Origin: Lachnospiraceae bacterium
GTDB lineage: Bacteria > Bacillota > Clostridia > Lachnospirales > Lachnospiraceae
DNA: 64,000 bases
Reading direction: 5' to 3'
NCBI GenBank assembly: GCA_022781985.1
Contig: JALESH010000037.1
Location: forward strand, 17,752 to 81,751
Positions 63,062 through 64,000 of the stretch are shown one piece after another. The notes below the pieces were generated by a model that was not told where the DNA came from, did no database searches, and was given only the letters and a program-made list of their open reading frames with translations. The translations under genes were made by a program, and so were the position numbers. Numbering within the stretch: the stretch's first letter is position 1; each line of letters opens with the position of its first letter.

Positions 63062-63739
63062 ATGAAAGAAAAAGTACTTAGTATTTTTATAGATGAATCG
63101 GGCGATTTTGGACAATACAATCCAACCTCACCCAATTACTATGTTGCAATGGTTTTACATAATCAGGAAATAGATATTTCAAAGAATATTGAAGCATTGG
63201 AAAGACAGGTAAGTAATTGGGGTTATCCGGAACATACGATTCACACAGGTCCGTTGATCAGGCGTGAAAGTGTATATAAAAATGATTTGAGAGAACAAAG
63301 AAAAGCGTTGTTTAATGCATTGTATCATTTTACTCGTTTGCTGGATATTCAATACCTCTGTCCCGTAATTAATCAGGGAGATTGTGCAGAGAAATCTAAG
63401 CTGGCTTACACGGACAAATTGACAAAAGAGATTGCAAATCAGCTTCGCGCAAAGGATACATATTTTTCAGCCTTTGATAAAATTATTGTTTACTATGACT
63501 ATGGGCAGGTTGAGTTGGCGCAGATTCTTGTGTCTGTGTTTAATACCATGTTTTCGAATGTGGAATTTAGAAAGATAGAAACGAATCAGTATAAACTATC
63601 ACAGGCAGCAGATTTGATTTGTACCGTAGAAGCGATAGCACAAAAGAATGTATTAACAAAGTCAGAAAGTGAATTCTTTCACTCAAAGCATGATTTCAAG
63701 AAAAATATTTATAAAAATATTGCAAAGAAAAAGCTATAG
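63062..63739 (+). CDS. DUF3800-domain protein
   Basis: A 225-residue protein with the DUF3800 opening SIFIDESGDFG (Asp11, Glu12, Asp15), a middle YYDYGQVELAQIL and a late QAADLICTVEA. These acidic residues fit an RNase H-like fold, so nuclease activity on RNA or DNA is plausible but unproven. AGGGGAGG stands before the ATG. Gene and leader are more AT-rich than the chromosome core and lie in accessory debris, next to an antitoxin gene. The best reading is a defence or toxin-antitoxin type module controlled by its leader RNA. Confidence 0.8.
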   Translation: MKEKVLSIFIDESGDFGQYNPTSPNYYVAMVLHNQEIDISKNIEALERQVSNWGYPEHTIHTGPLIRRESVYKNDLREQRKALFNALYHFTRLLDIQYLCPVINQGDCAEKSKLAYTDKLTKEIANQLRAKDTYFSAFDKIIVYYDYGQVELAQILVSVFNTMFSNVEFRKIETNQYKLSQAADLICTVEAIAQKNVLTKSESEFFHSKHDFKKNIYKNIAKKKL

Positions 63740-63740
63740 G

Positions 63741-63771
63741 TTTTCCCTTGTTGTTTGCTCGTAAGGGAAAA
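63741..63771 (+). other. Hairpin after the DUF3800 gene
   Basis: TTTTCCCTT and AAGGGAAAA pair around a 13-base loop, two bases after the stop codon. There is no T-run after it, so termination is doubtful. Confidence 0.45.
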
Positions 63772-63859
63772 GAGAGAAATACGTGGATACCTATAGTCGA
63801 GGAAGCACGAAATTACGAGAAAATTGAGAAAATTAATCCGTGGTTAGGAGGTGCTATTC

Positions 63860-64000
63860 ATGCCACAAATTATTCCAATTAAAGATTTAAAAAACACATC
63901 AGAGATTTCTGATATGTGTCACAAAGCAGAAGAGCCTATCTACATTACCAAAAATGGTTATGGTGATATGGTTATTATGAGTATGGAAATTTATGAGTCT
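63860..64000 (+). CDS. Phd/YefM-type antitoxin, N-terminal part (3' end outside window)
   Basis: 47 codons are seen, open to the window end, after TAGGAGGTG. IPIKDLKNTSEISDMCHKAEEPIYITKNG (in parts) and GDMVIMSMEIYE are the usual pattern of Phd/YefM antitoxins that bind DNA and neutralise a RelE/YoeB-type toxin encoded next. The toxin gene should lie just right of the window. Confidence 0.88.
   Translation, partial: MPQIIPIKDLKNTSEISDMCHKAEEPIYITKNGYGDMVIMSMEIYES

Overview
The window reads as chromosomal DNA of an anaerobic, low-to-mid GC Clostridia, most likely a Lachnospiraceae gut bacterium. This rests on gene families I associate with that group (DUF5717/DUF5716-type proteins, DUF4364, DUF4250, a rho-rpmE-DUF1385-prmC-prfA block, hybrid-cluster protein, DUF1576), strong AGGAGG ribosome binding sites, TTG/GTG starts and consensus sigma-A promoters. 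Family names are recalled from sequence patterns; no database search was run.

Layout. 1-4615: end of an uncharacterised operon (large helical protein, Hsp70/actin-like protein, TPR-like protein, coiled-coil membrane protein). 4635-21880: a Wzx/Wzy-type capsule or surface polysaccharide locus behind a consensus promoter. It holds a tyrosine phosphatase, chain-length regulator and BY-kinase, then an Ig-like membrane protein, a class B sortase, an LCP ligase and a secreted protein ending in a sortase-like motif, then a priming sugar transferase, three glycosyltransferases, a heparinase-like lyase, both enzymes of UDP-ManNAcA synthesis, flippase, polymerase and a VanZ-like protein. The flippase/polymerase part is clearly AT-richer. 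21942-24457: a polar amino acid ABC importer. 24538-31054: purine genes purC, purF, purB, a second purF-like gene lacking the catalytic cysteine, and purA. 31082-32901: LysR and HAD genes and a small membrane protein. 33237-33320: tRNA-Leu(CAG). 33467-36899: a FliD-like protein, and hcp divergent from a Crp/Fnr regulator with a palindrome at exactly -41.5 of the predicted hcp promoter. 37139-38264: a broken IS630-type transposase fused to the domain V/VI tail of a group II intron. 38277-45290: an SDR, clpB under a CIRCE-like operator, DUF4250, an ASKHA ferredoxin protein, DUF1576 and a small partner. 45359-52840: a polysaccharide deacetylase, then an overlapping jetA-jetB-jetC-rarA operon. This is a Wadjet/MksBEF-type SMC complex without a recognisable jetD nuclease. 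52881-55556: DUF4364, a radical SAM protein and malic enzyme on the minus strand. 55888-60912: rho, rpmE, DUF1385, prmC, prfA. 60911-64000: accessory debris (IS4-type remnant, PcfB-like fragment, truncated ABC ATPase), then a DUF3800 gene behind a strong promoter and a structured, terminator-ended leader RNA, and the start of a Phd/YefM-type antitoxin.

The most interesting items are the JetABC-RarA operon without JetD, the DUF3800 gene with its leader RNA, the Cys-less PurF paralogue, the secreted APKTG-ending protein beside a class B sortase, and the Hsp70-like operon at the left edge.
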